Translations under genes and position numbers: made by a program
Shown here: positions 5,761 through 5,893 of the stretch, one piece after another
Layout: each line of letters opens with the position of its first letter
Position numbering within the stretch: the first letter of the stretch is position 1
Source of the DNA: Candidatus Altarchaeales archaeon
Lineage (GTDB): Archaea > Altiarchaeota > Altiarchaeia > IMC4 > QMZM01
Length of the DNA stretch: 5,893 nt
Direction: 5' to 3'
Assembly (NCBI GenBank): GCA_003663115.1
Contig: QMZJ01000082.1
Span: forward strand, 1 to 5,893
The notes under the pieces: generated by a model
Told to the model about the DNA's origin: nothing
The model's database searches: none
Seen by the model: the letters and a program-made list of their open reading frames with translations, nothing else

Positions 5761-5785
5761 TGGCATGCGCTTCGCTTAGCCACAC
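5758..5785 (+). repeat. Variable hairpin after repeat copy 1
   Basis: GTGTGGC (5758-5764) pairs perfectly with GCCACAC (5779-5785). Inside it GCG (5767-5769) pairs with CGC (5773-5775), separated from the outer stem by a small internal loop. An A-rich, apparently unstructured stretch of about 26 bp (5786-5811) leads to copy 2. Confidence 0.75.
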
Positions 5786-5811
5786 ATAACAAATAAAATT
5801 AACAAGATCAA

Positions 5812-5856
5812 GCTCATGATGTCATTGCTTGTCGGAGTTAGCCGACGACTAAGGTG
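5812..5856 (+). repeat. 45-bp direct repeat, copy 2
   Basis: This copy is exactly identical to 5716-5760 and offset by 96 bp, with the same internal stem (5829-5835 with 5842-5848). The flanking bases on both sides differ from copy 1, so the conserved block is sharply bounded. Confidence 0.9.
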
Positions 5857-5883
5857 CGTTTCGCCCTTCGGGCTCAAGCGCAC
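5854..5883 (+). repeat. Variable hairpin after repeat copy 2
   Basis: GTGCGTTT (5854-5861) pairs with AAGCGCAC (5876-5883), 8 bp with one G-T pair. The inner stem GCCC (5863-5866) and GGGC (5870-5873) closes the loop TTC. The layout of outer stem, small internal loop and inner stem matches the hairpin at 5758-5785, although the sequence differs. The sequence turns AT-rich (TTAATATGAT) right after it. Confidence 0.75.
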
Positions 5884-5893
5884 TTAATATGAT

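Noticed and set aside
5716..5856. CRISPR array
   Set aside because: There are only two exact repeats, the interval between them contains a strong hairpin and an A-rich run instead of a normal spacer, and no cas gene is present.
5699..5883. Integron attC sites (GTTAG-containing palindromes)
   Set aside because: No RYYYAAC / GTTRRRY pair bounds the stems, no bulged-base attC layout is seen, and no cassettes or integrase are present.
5720..5887. Twin short ORFs starting MMSLLVGVSRRLRC in both repeat copies (19 and 23 aa)
   Set aside because: The identity follows from the DNA repeat itself; the frames run into hairpins of different sequence and stop at once. No promoter or ribosome site supports translation.

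Overview
This is an archaeal window, most likely from a euryarchaeote. The evidence is a CDP-archaeol synthase (carS, ether-lipid synthesis), an archaeal-type cofactor-independent phosphoglycerate mutase (apgM), V4R and FIST sensor domains, TATA-box (box A) promoters, and probable leaderless starts instead of strong Shine-Dalgarno sites. A methanogen- or ANME-like lineage is possible, but the sequence alone does not fix it.

Left part (1-3313) is a sensing and regulation block. The window opens inside a FIST-domain sensor gene on the + strand. It converges on, and overlaps by 8 bp, a minus-strand pair: a winged-helix regulator with a TrmB-like layout, then 9 bp later a zinc-ribbon protein with two V4R domains. 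The pair is read from an AT-rich divergent promoter region, which also drives a 55-residue single-span membrane protein on the + strand. A 28-bp perfect inverted repeat covers the expected transcription start of the regulator and looks like an operator.

Middle part (3374-5374) is housekeeping. apgM (glycolysis/gluconeogenesis) and a 52-residue AbrB-like DNA-binding protein lie on the minus strand. carS is divergent from apgM. One TATA-like decamer can be read in both directions between them, and it is one copy of a 15-bp tandem direct repeat.

Right part (5375-5893) is decayed and repetitive. Starting 1 nt after carS there is a broken Ogg2-family 8-oxoguanine DNA glycosylase. It is spread over three frames, has an internal deletion and lacks the catalytic half. 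It runs into a cluster of palindromic elements: a 45-bp exact direct repeat (two copies, 96-bp period), each copy ending in CTAAGG and followed by a long hairpin. The hairpin sequences differ between units but the fold is kept. A third CTAAGG-hairpin and a degenerate repeat piece precede them. This cluster is the least explained item and could be a structured RNA family or a REP/MITE-like palindromic element.
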